Shown here one piece after another: positions 31,541-40,552 of a stretch of DNA of 64,000 nucleotides. The stretch covers positions 1 to 64,000 of the forward strand of contig DAOUAE010000050.1 of NCBI GenBank assembly GCA_034433795.1, given 5' to 3'. The position numbers and the translations under genes were made by a program. The notes beneath the pieces were generated by a model. The model had not been told where the DNA came from. It saw nothing but the letters and a program-made list of their open reading frames with translations, and ran no database searches. The stretch's first letter is position 1. Every line of letters starts with the position of its first letter. The stretch is from DAOUAE01 sp034433795. Lineage in GTDB: Bacteria > Chloroflexota > UBA6077 > FW602-bin22 > DAOUAE01.

Positions 31541-32320
31541 TTAATTGTCGGTGGTGGGCGAACTGGTGGTCGAGGTGCCCGGTGAGCCGGCGTTGGAGGG
31601 CGTGGTCGTGGTCTCCTGGCCGAAGGTGGCCGGATCGGCGAAGCGGTAGCCGACGCCCGGCTCGGTCAGGATATAGCGGGGGCGCGAGGGGTCGTCTTCG
31701 ATCTTCTGGCGCAGGTACCGGACATAGACGCGCAGGTACTCGGTCTCCTCACCGTAGCCGCGTCCCCAGACCCGGCGCAGAAGGTCCTGGTGCAGCATCA
31801 CCCGGCCGGCGTTGCTGACCAGTTCGTAGAGCAGTTTGTATTCGGTCGGGCTCAGGCGGACCGGCTGGCCGCGCAGGGTCACCCGACGCTGGAGGAAGTT
31901 CACCGTGAGATCGCCGCAGGTGAAGACCGGCTCCTTCTTGGCGTCGGCTGGCAGCCGGGCTCGCCGCAGCACCGCCCGCACCCGGGCCCGCAGTTCGTTG
32001 ACGCCGAACGGCTTGCTCAGGTAGTCGTCGGCCCCGACGTCCAGGCCCCGAACCTTGTCGTGCTCCTCGCCTTTGGCGGTGAGCATGATGATGGGCACGG
32101 TCGAGAACTCGCGGATCCGCCGGCAGACCTCGAAGCCGTCGATGCCGGGCAGCATGATGTCCAGGATGATGAGGTCGGGGTCGTACATCTCGGTGTAGCG
32201 CAGGGCCGTCTCCCCGTCGGGGGCGGTGTAGACGCGGTAGCCATCAGGCTCCAGGTTGCTCTTGACCAGACGGAGGATCCGCGGTTCGTCATCCACCACC
32301 AGGACAGTCGCGTGCTTCAC
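31541..32320 (-). CDS. OmpR/PhoB-family response regulator
   Basis: The 259-residue protein has a receiver domain (about 1-120) with acidic pair D10-D11, phosphoacceptor D54 in LIILDIMLPG and K in LTAKGEEHDK. A C-terminal winged-helix DNA-binding domain (about 130-230) carries SPTEYKLLYELVSNAGRVM and YVRYLRQKIEDDPSRPRYI, followed by LTEPGVGYRF. An unusual tail of about 26 residues is almost all Thr, Ser, Pro and Gly. ATG 32320 overlaps the kinase stop by 4 bases. Target genes are unknown. Confidence 0.95.
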   Translation of the reverse strand: MKHATVLVVDDEPRILRLVKSNLEPDGYRVYTAPDGETALRYTEMYDPDLIILDIMLPGIDGFEVCRRIREFSTVPIIMLTAKGEEHDKVRGLDVGADDYLSKPFGVNELRARVRAVLRRARLPADAKKEPVFTCGDLTVNFLQRRVTLRGQPVRLSPTEYKLLYELVSNAGRVMLHQDLLRRVWGRGYGEETEYLRVYVRYLRQKIEDDPSRPRYILTEPGVGYRFADPATFGQETTTTPSNAGSPGTSTTSSPTTDN

Positions 32321-34110
32321 CCAACCACCTCCTCGCTGGCGTACCGGTCGGACGTGGGCTCGGCCTCCGCCTGCTCGGCCTCGGGGGGAGCGATGGGCAG
32401 GGTGAAGGTGAAGGTGCTGCCCTGGCCGGGCCGGCTCTCAGCCCAGATCCGACCGCCGTGCATCTCGACGATCCCCCGGCAGATCGAGAGGCCGATGCCG
32501 GTGCCACCGGTCTGCTTGCGCAGGGCGTGGTCTGCGCGGTAGAAGCGGTCGAAGATGCGCTCCAGGTCCTGCGGGGCGATGCCGATCCCCTGGTCCCGGA
32601 CGCTGATGACGGCCATCCCGTCGCGTACCTCGCCGGCGATGGCGATCTGGCCGCCGTCGGGCGAGTATTTGATGGCGTTCTCGACCAGGTTGCGGACCAC
32701 CTGCTCGATCCGGCGGGGATCGGCCATCACCAGCGGGAAATCCACCGGGAAACTCACCCGGAAGGAGTGCTTGTCGGTCTGTCGACGGGCCTTGCGCACC
32801 ACCCGCTGAACGATTCGCGGCAGACTCGTTGGCTGCAGATCGACTTTGAGGACACCGGCCTCGATCTGCGACATCTCGAGGAGGTCCGCGATGAGTTCGC
32901 TCAGCCGGTCGCTTTCCTCGTCGATGATGCGCAGAAATTCGCGCTGCTCTTCGGGGTCCCAGGTGACATCCTCGCGCAGGAGGGTGGTGGCGTAGCCCTT
33001 GATCGAGGCCAGCGGGGTGCGCAGTTCGTGGGAGACGGTCGAGAGCAGTTCGGACTTGAGGCGGTCGAGTTCGCGCAGGGCCTGGACCTGGGCGGCCTCG
33101 CGCCAGAGGCGGGCGTTGTCCACCGCGATGGCCGCCGGGATGGCCAGAGCCAGGAGCAGTTGTTCGTCTTCGGGGGTGTAGGCCTGGGGCTGGGTGTGCT
33201 CCAGCTGCACCACTCCCACCACCTTGTCCTGGACCCGCAGGGGCACGGCCAGGACCGCCGCGATCTGCGAGGGAGCGTCCGGGCAGCGGGGATCGCCCGC
33301 GACCGTGCCCAGGCGGAGCGGACGCCCGGTCTGGTAGACCCATTCGGCCACACCGGTGATGACCGGCTGCTGGAGGGTGCTCAGCGCCCGCACGTACTCG
33401 CCGACGTGCCAGAGACCGCGCTGGCGGTCGTGCACCGCCACCGGATGGAGAGCGCCGGCGCCGTCCACCAGCAGCGCCGCCGCCCGGGCGTACTGGAACT
33501 GGTCGCGCACCACCTCGATCAACTGGCCGCAGAGATGGGCCGGGTCGAGCCCCCGGCTCAGCGCCCGGCTGAACTCCTGGAAGATCTGGGCCTGGGCGCG
33601 CAGGCGCCGGACCTCCTGACGCAGGGCCTCGGATTCGTTCTCGCGCTGGCTCAGTTCGAGGCGCAGACGCCGCACATCCCGCGTGCCTGCGGTCGAGGTC
33701 TGCTCCAGCAGCCCGGCGAGCCAGCGGCAGGCGGTGACGATCCGGGTGTAGGCCGGATCACTCCCGGCGGGCAGCGTCAGCGGATCGCCGGTCCCCAGGC
33801 GGTAGAGCAGGCGCTCGATCTGGCGAAGGGAGCGGTGTAGTTCATGGTGGAGGAACCGACCGAGAAAGACCGCGCTGCCCAGGGCGACCCCCAGCGCGAG
33901 GCCCCAGGCGGTCAACGCGTCACCGCCGCTCAGCCAGTAAAGGAAGCCGCAGAGCCAGCCCAGCCCGGCGGGCAGACTGCACAGGCCGAGGAAACGGCGG
34001 AATCCGGGAGCCGTCGGCGCGCGCCCCGTGGCCTGACTCAGCGCTTCGCCCGGCATCTCGGTCGGCCGGCTCCCGGTCACGGTCGAACGCAGAACCTGGG
34101 CGGTCGACAT
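32317..34110 (-). CDS. sensor histidine kinase with GAF domain
   Basis: The 597-residue protein has two membrane helices near the N-terminus (about 40-62 and 68-90), with no extracellular sensor of size between them. A coiled-coil linker and a GAF domain (about 175-335; VRDQFQYARAAALLVDGAGA, VVGVVQLEHTQP) follow. HisKA has the phospho-His in STVSHELRTPLASIKGYATT (about 360), and HATPase has NLVENAIKYSPDGG (about 480), DQGIGIAP and TGIGLSICRGIV. It partners the downstream response regulator and probably senses a cytoplasmic or membrane signal. Confidence 0.94.
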   Translation of the reverse strand: MSTAQVLRSTVTGSRPTEMPGEALSQATGRAPTAPGFRRFLGLCSLPAGLGWLCGFLYWLSGGDALTAWGLALGVALGSAVFLGRFLHHELHRSLRQIERLLYRLGTGDPLTLPAGSDPAYTRIVTACRWLAGLLEQTSTAGTRDVRRLRLELSQRENESEALRQEVRRLRAQAQIFQEFSRALSRGLDPAHLCGQLIEVVRDQFQYARAAALLVDGAGALHPVAVHDRQRGLWHVGEYVRALSTLQQPVITGVAEWVYQTGRPLRLGTVAGDPRCPDAPSQIAAVLAVPLRVQDKVVGVVQLEHTQPQAYTPEDEQLLLALAIPAAIAVDNARLWREAAQVQALRELDRLKSELLSTVSHELRTPLASIKGYATTLLREDVTWDPEEQREFLRIIDEESDRLSELIADLLEMSQIEAGVLKVDLQPTSLPRIVQRVVRKARRQTDKHSFRVSFPVDFPLVMADPRRIEQVVRNLVENAIKYSPDGGQIAIAGEVRDGMAVISVRDQGIGIAPQDLERIFDRFYRADHALRKQTGGTGIGLSICRGIVEMHGGRIWAESRPGQGSTFTFTLPIAPPEAEQAEAEPTSDRYASEEVVG

Positions 34111-34182
34111 AGCCCCCCGCTTGGCGGCCGGCGACCCCGAACGCCATTCTGACGGGCGGGCTCGGCCGGCACACCGGGCTAT

Positions 34183-34210
34183 ATGATACAGCCTGAACGC
34201 CTGATGTCAA
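34183..34210 (-). promoter_or_regulatory. promoter of the two-component operon (reverse)
   Basis: On the reverse strand, perfect TTGACA (34210 down to 34205), 16-base spacer, TATCAT (34188 down to 34183). The leader to ATG 34110 is about 67 bases. Confidence 0.65.
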
Positions 34211-34245
34211 GCGGTGGAGCAGGCCATCCTGGCGGGCGCCGGTGT

Positions 34246-34452
34246 TCAGCGCACCGGCCGGACGCCGGCGCGCTCTTCAACCCACTCTTTCTCCAGATCG
34301 AGCAGACAGGCGGTGCAGAGGAGCGGTTCGGTATCGGCGTCGAGCAGACGCAGAGCCCGGATCGGAAACGGTGGTGTCAGGAGCCGGTCCACCCGCCGCT
34401 CGCAACGTGGGCAGATCAGCGGTGACTGGGGAACCGAGACAGCCCGGCTCAT
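34246..34452 (-). CDS. small CxxC zinc-finger-like protein
   Basis: The 68-residue protein has CPRCERR near the N-terminus and CTACL in the C-terminal half, a likely four-Cys zinc site, with a DLEKEWVEE acidic helix at the end. I do not recognise the family. ATG 34452 gives a sensible N-terminus; the longer frame to 34638 runs across the lysA promoter and start and is rejected. The SD is weak (GGGGGCG), so the call is moderate. Confidence 0.5.
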   Translation of the reverse strand: MSRAVSVPQSPLICPRCERRVDRLLTPPFPIRALRLLDADTEPLLCTACLLDLEKEWVEERAGVRPVR

Positions 34453-34494
34453 CGCGCCCCCGGTCCCGCGCGGCAAGCGGCGTGCCGACTGTGG

Positions 34495-34524
34495 TTGACG
34501 GGAGACCGGGGCCTGTGCTAGCAT
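34495..34524 (+). promoter_or_regulatory. promoter of lysA
   Basis: TTGACG (34495-34500), 18-base spacer, TAGCAT (34519-34524) with upstream TGC, an extended -10. The leader is about 25 bases. Confidence 0.6.
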
Positions 34525-34555
34525 TCCCCGCCGACAGTGAGCGCGCGGTGATGGG

Positions 34556-35893
34556 ATGTTTCTGCTCGGGACCCAGCGTATCAACGACCGTGGACACCTG
34601 GAGATCGGGGGCTGCGACACCGTCGACCTGGCCCGCACCTACGGTACCCCGCTCTACGTACTGGACGAGGCGCTGATCCGCGCCAACTGCCGGGCTTTCC
34701 GCCAGGCCTTCGGCCAGCGTTACCCTCAGGTCGAGATCGCCTACGCGGGGAAGGCCTTTCTGACCACGGCCATGGCCCGGATCGTCGCCCAGGAGGGGCT
34801 CGCGCTCGATGTCGCCTCGGCCGGCGAGCTCTACACCGCCCTGCGGGGCGGCTTTCCCCCGGAGCGTATCTTCTTCCACGGGAACAACAAGTCGCCGGAC
34901 GAACTCGCTCTGGCCCTGGCCCACGGGGTCGGACGGATCGTGGTCGACAACCTGTACGAACTGGACCTGCTCGGCCGGCTGGCGGCGGAGACCGGGCGGA
35001 CGGCGGATATTCTCATCCGGACGGCGCCGGGCATCGACCCGCACACCCACCACCGGATCCGCACCGGCCAGGCCGACACCAAGTTCGGTCTGAGCATCGC
35101 CGACGGGGCGGCGATGACTGCGGTCAAACGGGCGCTGGCGCTGCCGGGCGTTCGTCTGCGCGGGCTCCACGCCCACGTCGGCTCGCAGCTCCTCGATACG
35201 CGGGCCCACGAAGAGGCGGCCGATATCGTCCTGCGCTTCGCCCGCGAGGTGGCCGACGAGACCGGCTACGTCATCGAGGAATTGAACCTGGGCGGCGGGC
35301 TGGGCATCCGCTATCTCCCCGAGCACCGGCCTCCCACCATCGACGAGTTCGCCGAAGCGCTGGTCGGGGCGGTCCGCCGGGCGCTGGCCGCCTACAATCT
35401 GCCCGCGCCACGGCTGCAGCTCGAGCCCGGTCGGGCCATCGTCGGCGAGGCCGGGACCACCCTCTACACGGTTGGGGCCATCAAGCGGGTCAGCATTCCG
35501 GAGCCACCGGGCGAGCGCCTGTACGTGACAATCGACGGCGGGATGTCTGATAATCCGCGCCCCCAGTTGTATGACGCCAAGTACACCGCGCTTCTGGCCA
35601 ACAAGGCCGACCGGCCGGCGGTGGTAACGGCCCGGATCGCCGGCAAGCACTGCGAGACGGATATCCTCATCCAGAGCGTTCCCCTGGCCGAGCCGGAGCC
35701 GGGCGACATCCTGGCGGTTCTGGCGACCGGCGCCTACAACTACTCGATGGCCAGCAATTACAACCGCTTTCCCCGGCCGGCGGTCGTGCTGGTGGCCGAC
35801 GGTCGGGCCGAGGTCATCGTCAAGCGCGAGACGCTCGACGATCTGCTGCGCCAGGATGTGATCCCGCCGCGCCTGTGGGCTGCCCAGCCGTAG
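34556..35893 (+). CDS. lysA: diaminopimelate decarboxylase
   Basis: Last step of lysine synthesis (meso-DAP to lysine), PLP-dependent. The 445-residue alanine-racemase-fold enzyme has YAGKAF (PLP Lys), DVASAGELYTAL, FHGNNKS, HAHVGSQLLD, NLGGGLGIRY, LEPGRAIVGEAG and, in the C-terminal domain, GKHCETDILI (Cys contacting substrate) and GAYNYSMASNYN. The length is normal. The start is ATG 34556; the SD is poor, which is unusual in this window. Confidence 0.95.
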   Translation: MFLLGTQRINDRGHLEIGGCDTVDLARTYGTPLYVLDEALIRANCRAFRQAFGQRYPQVEIAYAGKAFLTTAMARIVAQEGLALDVASAGELYTALRGGFPPERIFFHGNNKSPDELALALAHGVGRIVVDNLYELDLLGRLAAETGRTADILIRTAPGIDPHTHHRIRTGQADTKFGLSIADGAAMTAVKRALALPGVRLRGLHAHVGSQLLDTRAHEEAADIVLRFAREVADETGYVIEELNLGGGLGIRYLPEHRPPTIDEFAEALVGAVRRALAAYNLPAPRLQLEPGRAIVGEAGTTLYTVGAIKRVSIPEPPGERLYVTIDGGMSDNPRPQLYDAKYTALLANKADRPAVVTARIAGKHCETDILIQSVPLAEPEPGDILAVLATGAYNYSMASNYNRFPRPAVVLVADGRAEVIVKRETLDDLLRQDVIPPRLWAAQP

Positions 35894-35926
35894 GGCCCAC
35901 AGCCGCCTCTCGCAGGAGGGTTGCCT

Positions 35927-36793
35927 GTGTCACCCTGCCGGAGACCGGGAGGCCTGGCTGGTCTCCTGCTGATTCTCCTGCTGGTCGCTCCCCAGACGGC
36001 GCTGGCGGCGGCTGAGTATGTCAAGTCCGCGCCGGCGCCGGAGGCGCTGGTTGGCGCCGATATAGCGGGGGTCACCCTGGTCTTCAGCCAGCGGGTCGAT
36101 CCCCACGAGAGCACGGTTTCCGTCCTCGGCCCGGACGGCCGGCGCGTTGACCAGGGCCCGGCGGTCCTCGACCTGTCCGGGCGCAGCCTGCGGGTCTCGC
36201 TGGCGCCGGGGCTGCGGCCTGGTCTCTACACGGTTCGGTGGACGACCGTTTCGGCCGACGACGGCCAGCGGCGAGCGGGCTCTTTCCGCTTCGGGGTGAC
36301 GCCCCTGGTGGAGGCCGTCGGCTACATCGCCGGTCGGGAGGTCTCTCTCCAGCGCGAGAACTGGGTCAAGGGCCGGCCCGAACGGGTGGCTCTGGTCTTC
36401 AGCGCGGCCCTGGGACCGGAGAGCACGGTGGTGGTGACCGATGATGTGGGGCGCCGGGTGGACCGGGGGGATGGAGGGCTCGACCCGGCTGACCCGCAAC
36501 GCCGGACCCTTCAGGTCTCGCTGCTCCCGGGCCAGGGCGGGGGCAAATTCTTTGTCCGCTGGACGGCGAGGCTGGCGGCAGGGGGTGAGAGCCTCGCCGG
36601 GACGGTGGGCTTCGTCGCCCTCCCCTGGCAGCCGTCGGCCGCGCCGGCGCCGGTGGTGACAACCCTGCCCCGGACCGGTGGGGCGCCCGGGCTCGTCCCG
36701 GGCGCCCTGGGACTGCTCCTGCTGGGGACGGGCTGGGCTCTCCGGCGTCGGCCTACCCTTCCACCAGGGGGAACGGCCGGTAGCGGTTGGTGA
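35927..36793 (+). CDS. tandem CopC-like domain protein with LPXTG-type C-terminus
   Basis: The 288-residue secreted protein has a signal peptide (about 1-28, ending ALAAAEY) and two CopC-like beta-sandwiches (about 30-130 and 135-235), each with 'VTLVFS/VALVFS...P.ESTV.V' and a 'VRWT' strand. The C-terminus has LPRTGG, a hydrophobic stretch, then RRR, like a sortase substrate. The copper ligands of classical CopC (N-terminal His and the His in the DGH loop) are absent (AEYVKS, ADDGQRR), so copper binding is doubtful. GTG 35927 is best spaced to AGGAGG (35914-35919). Its end overlaps convergent nadE by 41 bases. Confidence 0.78.
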   Translation: MSPCRRPGGLAGLLLILLLVAPQTALAAAEYVKSAPAPEALVGADIAGVTLVFSQRVDPHESTVSVLGPDGRRVDQGPAVLDLSGRSLRVSLAPGLRPGLYTVRWTTVSADDGQRRAGSFRFGVTPLVEAVGYIAGREVSLQRENWVKGRPERVALVFSAALGPESTVVVTDDVGRRVDRGDGGLDPADPQRRTLQVSLLPGQGGGKFFVRWTARLAAGGESLAGTVGFVALPWQPSAAPAPVVTTLPRTGGAPGLVPGALGLLLLGTGWALRRRPTLPPGGTAGSGW

Positions 36794-38492
36794 TGGGCAG
36801 GCGTCGGTCACGGCCGAAGGCCCGGGGGGTGATCTTGACACCCGGCGGGGCCTGCCGGCGCTTGTACTCACTGCGGTCGACCATCTCGATGACCCGCTGG
36901 ACCACGGCCGGCGGGAAGCCCATCTCGACGATGGCCTCGTAGCTCCGATCCTCCTCGACGTAGAGTTTCAGGATCGGGTCGAGGAGGTCGTAGGGGGGCA
37001 GGGTGTCGACGTCGCGCTGGCCGGGGCGGAGCTCCGCCGAGGGCTCACGCTGGAGCACCCGCTCGGGGATGACCGGCCGGCCATCGCGCTCGTTGCGGTA
37101 GCGGGCCAGGCGGTAGACCATCGTCTTGACCACGTCCTTGAGGACGGCAAAGCCGCCGACCATATCGCCGTAGAGGGTGCAGTAGCCGGTGGCCAGCTCG
37201 CTTTTGTTGCCGGTGCTGAGGACCAGGTAGCCGAACTTGTTGGAGAAAGCCATCAGCAGATTCCCGCGGATCCGGGCCTGGATATTCTCCTCGGCCACCC
37301 CGAACGGCGTGCCGGCGAAGTAGGGGGCCAGCAGCTCCAGGTAGGTCTGGAAGGCCGGCTCGATGGAGATTTCGAGGAGCCGGATGCCCAGGTTGCTGGC
37401 CAGGGCGCGCACGTCCTCCAGACCCTCTGGTCGGGTGAAGCGCGAGGGCATGGTCAGCCCGACCACCGCCGCCGGCCCCAGGGCGTCTACGGCGATGGTG
37501 GCGGTCAGGCTGGAGTCGATCCCTCCCGACAGCCCGACGATCACCTCGCGGAAGCCATTCTTGCGGGTGTAGTCGCCGGTGCCCAGCACCAGGGCCTGGT
37601 AGATCTCGGCCGGACTGCCGGGAGGAGCGGGCTCGGCCAGGGGGGGAGCCAGACGCGGCCGGCTGGGGGGCGGCTCGGTCGAGAGAACGTGGGTGACGGC
37701 GGGCCCCCCCACCAGCCGCTCCCGCCGCAGACGCGGGTCGTGCAGCCGCTGGCTGATGGCCACCTCCAGATCGAGGTCGACGATGAGCAGGTCCTCGGCG
37801 AACTGGCGGGCCCGAGCGATGACCTGGCCCCGTGGGTCGACGACGAAGCTGCCGCCGTCGAAGACCAGTTCGTCCTGGCCGCCGACCAGGTTCACGTAGC
37901 AGATGTAGAGGCCGTAGTCGCTGGCCCGGGTGCCGACCATCTGCTCGCGAAACTGACGCTTGCCGGCGTGGTAGGGTGAGCCGTTGATATTGATGGCCAC
38001 CAGGGCCCCGCTGCGCGCCTGGTCGGCCAGCGGCGGACCGGGGTGCCAGATGTCCTCGCAGATGCTGACGCCGACCGGCACCCCCCGGATGACGTAGACC
38101 GGGGTGGTCCGTCCGATCTGGAAGTAGCGGTCTTCGTCGAAGACGCCGTAGGTCGGCAGGTACTGCTTGTGGTAGATGTCCACCAGGCGGCCTTCGGCGA
38201 TGATCGCCGCCGCGTTGTACAGGTCGTCCTGGCGGTGGGGGAAGCCGATGACCGCCACCGTCGAGCGCACGGTCGGGAGCAGGCGCTCCAGCCAGGCCCA
38301 GCAGTCGGCGATGAACTGGGGTTTGAGGAGGAGGTCTTCGGGGGGATAGCCGGAGAGGGCCATTTCGGGGAACGCCACCAGGTCGGCCTCGGCCGCCTGG
38401 GCCTGGTCGAGGGCCTGACGGATCTTCTCGGCGTTGCCGGCGAGGTCGCCGACGGTCACGTTGATCTGGGCCAGGGCCACGCGGAAGTGCAT
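36753..38492 (-). CDS. nadE: glutamine-dependent NAD+ synthetase
   Basis: Converts deamido-NAD to NAD using glutamine. The 579-residue two-domain enzyme has an N-terminal nitrilase-like glutaminase (about 1-260) with Glu in AFPEMALSGYPPEDLLLK, Lys in YHKQYLPTYGVFDE and Cys in VGVSICEDIWHPG. The C-terminal synthetase has the ATP motif GLSGGIDSSLTATIAVDALG, STGNKSELATGYCTLYGDM and DLLDPILKLYVEE. All catalytic residues are visible. It is convergent with, and overlaps, the CopC-like gene. Confidence 0.96.
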   Translation of the reverse strand: MHFRVALAQINVTVGDLAGNAEKIRQALDQAQAAEADLVAFPEMALSGYPPEDLLLKPQFIADCWAWLERLLPTVRSTVAVIGFPHRQDDLYNAAAIIAEGRLVDIYHKQYLPTYGVFDEDRYFQIGRTTPVYVIRGVPVGVSICEDIWHPGPPLADQARSGALVAININGSPYHAGKRQFREQMVGTRASDYGLYICYVNLVGGQDELVFDGGSFVVDPRGQVIARARQFAEDLLIVDLDLEVAISQRLHDPRLRRERLVGGPAVTHVLSTEPPPSRPRLAPPLAEPAPPGSPAEIYQALVLGTGDYTRKNGFREVIVGLSGGIDSSLTATIAVDALGPAAVVGLTMPSRFTRPEGLEDVRALASNLGIRLLEISIEPAFQTYLELLAPYFAGTPFGVAEENIQARIRGNLLMAFSNKFGYLVLSTGNKSELATGYCTLYGDMVGGFAVLKDVVKTMVYRLARYRNERDGRPVIPERVLQREPSAELRPGQRDVDTLPPYDLLDPILKLYVEEDRSYEAIVEMGFPPAVVQRVIEMVDRSEYKRRQAPPGVKITPRAFGRDRRLPITNRYRPFPLVEG

Positions 38493-38554
38493 GGTGTCTC
38501 CCTCTCTGGTCTGCGCTTTGCACCCGGCGGTGTGAGCAACAGGCGGGGGCCGTC

Positions 38555-39391
38555 ATGCGCCTGATCACGTTCGTCAGCCTGCTGGCGCTGACCGGCTGCG
38601 CCATCGCCGGGCTGTCAGGCTCATTGTACCAGCCTTCATCGGCGCCGCCGACCTCACCGGTCGCCGGCGCGCCGGCCACCCCGGTCCCCGAGCCGACGCT
38701 GGCCACGGTCGTCGCTCCCTTCCTCCACCCGCCGGACGGCCAGATCAGTCTGGTGGTCCACCATCTTCGGACCGGCGAGCAGGTGACCTGGCAGGCGGAG
38801 GAGCCCCGGCCGGCGGCCAGCCTTTATAAACTGGCGCTGCTCGTGGCCGTCTACGGGGAGGAACGCCGGGGGCACCTGACCCTGGCTGAGGTCCTTCCGG
38901 ATGGACGATCGGTTGCAGAGGGGCTGTTCGATATGATCACCTGGAGCGACAACGAGGCGGCGCTGGCCCTTCTGCGCCGGCTGGGACTGGCGCGGGTGAA
39001 CGCTTTTCTGGCCGCTCAGGGGCTGCGGCAGACCGTGATCGCCGAGGAGGCGTGGACCAGCGCCGCTGATGTGGCCCGGCTGCTCGTGGCCATGGCGCGG
39101 GGCCAGGCGGTGGACGCCGAGGCCAGCGCGGCCATGCTGGCCCTCCTGCGGCAGCAGCAGATCCGCGACCGGCTGCCGCGCTATCTCCCGCCGACCGTGC
39201 CGGTCGCCCACAAAACCGGCGATCTGCCAGGGGTGCGCTATGACGCCGGCCTCGTTGAGGGGCCGGCGGGGCCTTATATCCTCGTGGTCATGCTGACCGA
39301 CCTCGCCGATGAGGAGGCCGGGGTCGAGTGGATCGCCCGTCTCTCGCAGGCGGTCTACGGCTATTTCGCCCGCCTGACGCCGCGCGCCTGA
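38555..39391 (+). CDS. class A beta-lactamase-like serine hydrolase, lipoprotein
   Basis: The 278-residue protein has a lipobox signal (LLALTGC), a Pro/Ala-rich spacer and a serine beta-lactamase/PBP-type fold: SxxK in AASLYKLALL, SDN in TWSDNEAALALL and KTG in VAHKTGDLPG. The class A omega-loop Glu is not apparent, so it is more likely a D,D-peptidase-like or wall-associated enzyme than a resistance beta-lactamase. ATG 38555 has a modest GGGGG SD. It is divergent from nadE. Confidence 0.82.
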   Translation: MRLITFVSLLALTGCAIAGLSGSLYQPSSAPPTSPVAGAPATPVPEPTLATVVAPFLHPPDGQISLVVHHLRTGEQVTWQAEEPRPAASLYKLALLVAVYGEERRGHLTLAEVLPDGRSVAEGLFDMITWSDNEAALALLRRLGLARVNAFLAAQGLRQTVIAEEAWTSAADVARLLVAMARGQAVDAEASAAMLALLRQQQIRDRLPRYLPPTVPVAHKTGDLPGVRYDAGLVEGPAGPYILVVMLTDLADEEAGVEWIARLSQAVYGYFARLTPRA

Positions 39392-39404
39392 CGGCGGGCC
39401 GCTA

Positions 39405-39433
39405 TTGACTTCCCTCCGGCCCTTCGCTATAGT
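39405..39433 (+). promoter_or_regulatory. promoter of the 39529-41752 operon
   Basis: TTGACT (39405-39410), 17-base spacer, TATAGT (39428-39433), near-consensus. The leader of about 90 bases ends in GGGGGAGG (39516-39523). Confidence 0.72.
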
Positions 39434-39528
39434 CAGAATCAGCGGCTAGCCCGAGCCCAGGACTGCTTGCCCGCCTGGTCGGGCGCGCTGGGGCTGAGAC
39501 GAACGAGAACCGCGTGGGGGAGGTCAGC

Positions 39529-40518
39529 ATGCCACGGCCAGTGACCCTCTTTACCGGGCAATGGGCCGACCTGCCGTTGGAGGTTATGGCCCAGAAGGCC
39601 AAAGAGTTCGGCTACGACGGTCTGGAACTGGCCTGCTGGGGTGGGCACTTCGACATCGAGCGGGGTGCTCGCGACAAGTCCTACTGCGACAGCATCCGCG
39701 AGCTGCTCGGCAAGTACGGGCTGGGCGTGTGGGCGATCAGCGCGCATCTCCAGGGCCAGATGGTCCTCGACCATCTGGACAGCCGGACCGACGCCTGGGT
39801 GCCGCCGCACCTGGCCGGCAAGCCCGAGGAGAAGCGCAAGTGGGCCATCGAGCAGATGAAACTGGCGGCGGTGGCGGCCAGGAACCTGGGTGTCAGTGTG
39901 GTCAACGGCTTCACCGGATCCTCGATCTGGCATCTGGTCTACGCCTTCCCGCCGGTGCCGCAGTCGATGATCGATGAGGGCTACGCCCTCTTCGCCGAGC
40001 GCTGGAACCCGATCCTGGACGTCTACCGCGAGAACGGGGTCCGCTTTGCGCTGGAGGTGCATCCGACCGAGATCGCCTTCGACTACTACTCGGCCCAGCG
40101 CGCGCTCGAGGCGATCAACCACCGGCCGGAGTTCGGCTTCAATTTCGACCCCAGCCATCTGCACTGGCAGGGCATGAAGCCGGAGCTCTTCGTCTACGAC
40201 TTCCGCGACCGCATCTTCCACGTCCACATCAAGGAGTCCAAGGTCACGCTGGACGGGCGGAGCGGCATCCTCGGCTCGCACCTGCCCTTCGGCGATCCAC
40301 GCCGGGGCTGGGACTTTGTCTCGCCGGGCCGGGGTGGGGTGAACTTTGAGGCCATCATCCGCGCCCTGAACCACATCGGCTACCAGGGCCCGCTCTCGGT
40401 TGAGTGGGAGGACAACGGCATGGACCGGGAGTTCGGGGCCCGCGAGGCCTGCGAGTTCGTCCGCCGTCTCAACTTCCCGCCCTCGCAGGTCTCGTTCGAG
40501 GCCGCCTTCCAGCGCTGA
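39529..40518 (+). CDS. sugar isomerase/epimerase-like TIM-barrel protein
   Basis: The 329-residue protein of the xylose-isomerase-like fold has DGLELACWGGHFDI, WAISAHLQGQMV, LGVSVVNGFTG, VRFALEVHPTEIAFD, FGFNFDPSHLHWQGM, IFHVHIKESKV and LSVEWEDNGMD, which place metal-binding Glu, Asp, His and Glu at strand ends. The adjacent Gfo/Idh/MocA dehydrogenase suggests joint work on an inositol- or sugar-derived substrate. ATG 39529 has GGGGGAGG five bases upstream. Confidence 0.88.
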   Translation: MPRPVTLFTGQWADLPLEVMAQKAKEFGYDGLELACWGGHFDIERGARDKSYCDSIRELLGKYGLGVWAISAHLQGQMVLDHLDSRTDAWVPPHLAGKPEEKRKWAIEQMKLAAVAARNLGVSVVNGFTGSSIWHLVYAFPPVPQSMIDEGYALFAERWNPILDVYRENGVRFALEVHPTEIAFDYYSAQRALEAINHRPEFGFNFDPSHLHWQGMKPELFVYDFRDRIFHVHIKESKVTLDGRSGILGSHLPFGDPRRGWDFVSPGRGGVNFEAIIRALNHIGYQGPLSVEWEDNGMDREFGAREACEFVRRLNFPPSQVSFEAAFQR

Positions 40519-40552
40519 CCGGGCGCCCATACCCGCTCACAGGAGGAGATCG

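Noticed and set aside
34453..34638. N-terminal extension of the small reverse-strand zinc protein
   Set aside because: It would cross the lysA start and promoter, and its residues are Arg/Ser/Pro-rich without pattern.
38555..39391. Antibiotic-resistance beta-lactamase
   Set aside because: SxxK, SDN and KTG are present but the class A omega-loop Glu is not evident, and the protein is a lipoprotein in a housekeeping context; a wall peptidase-like role fits as well.
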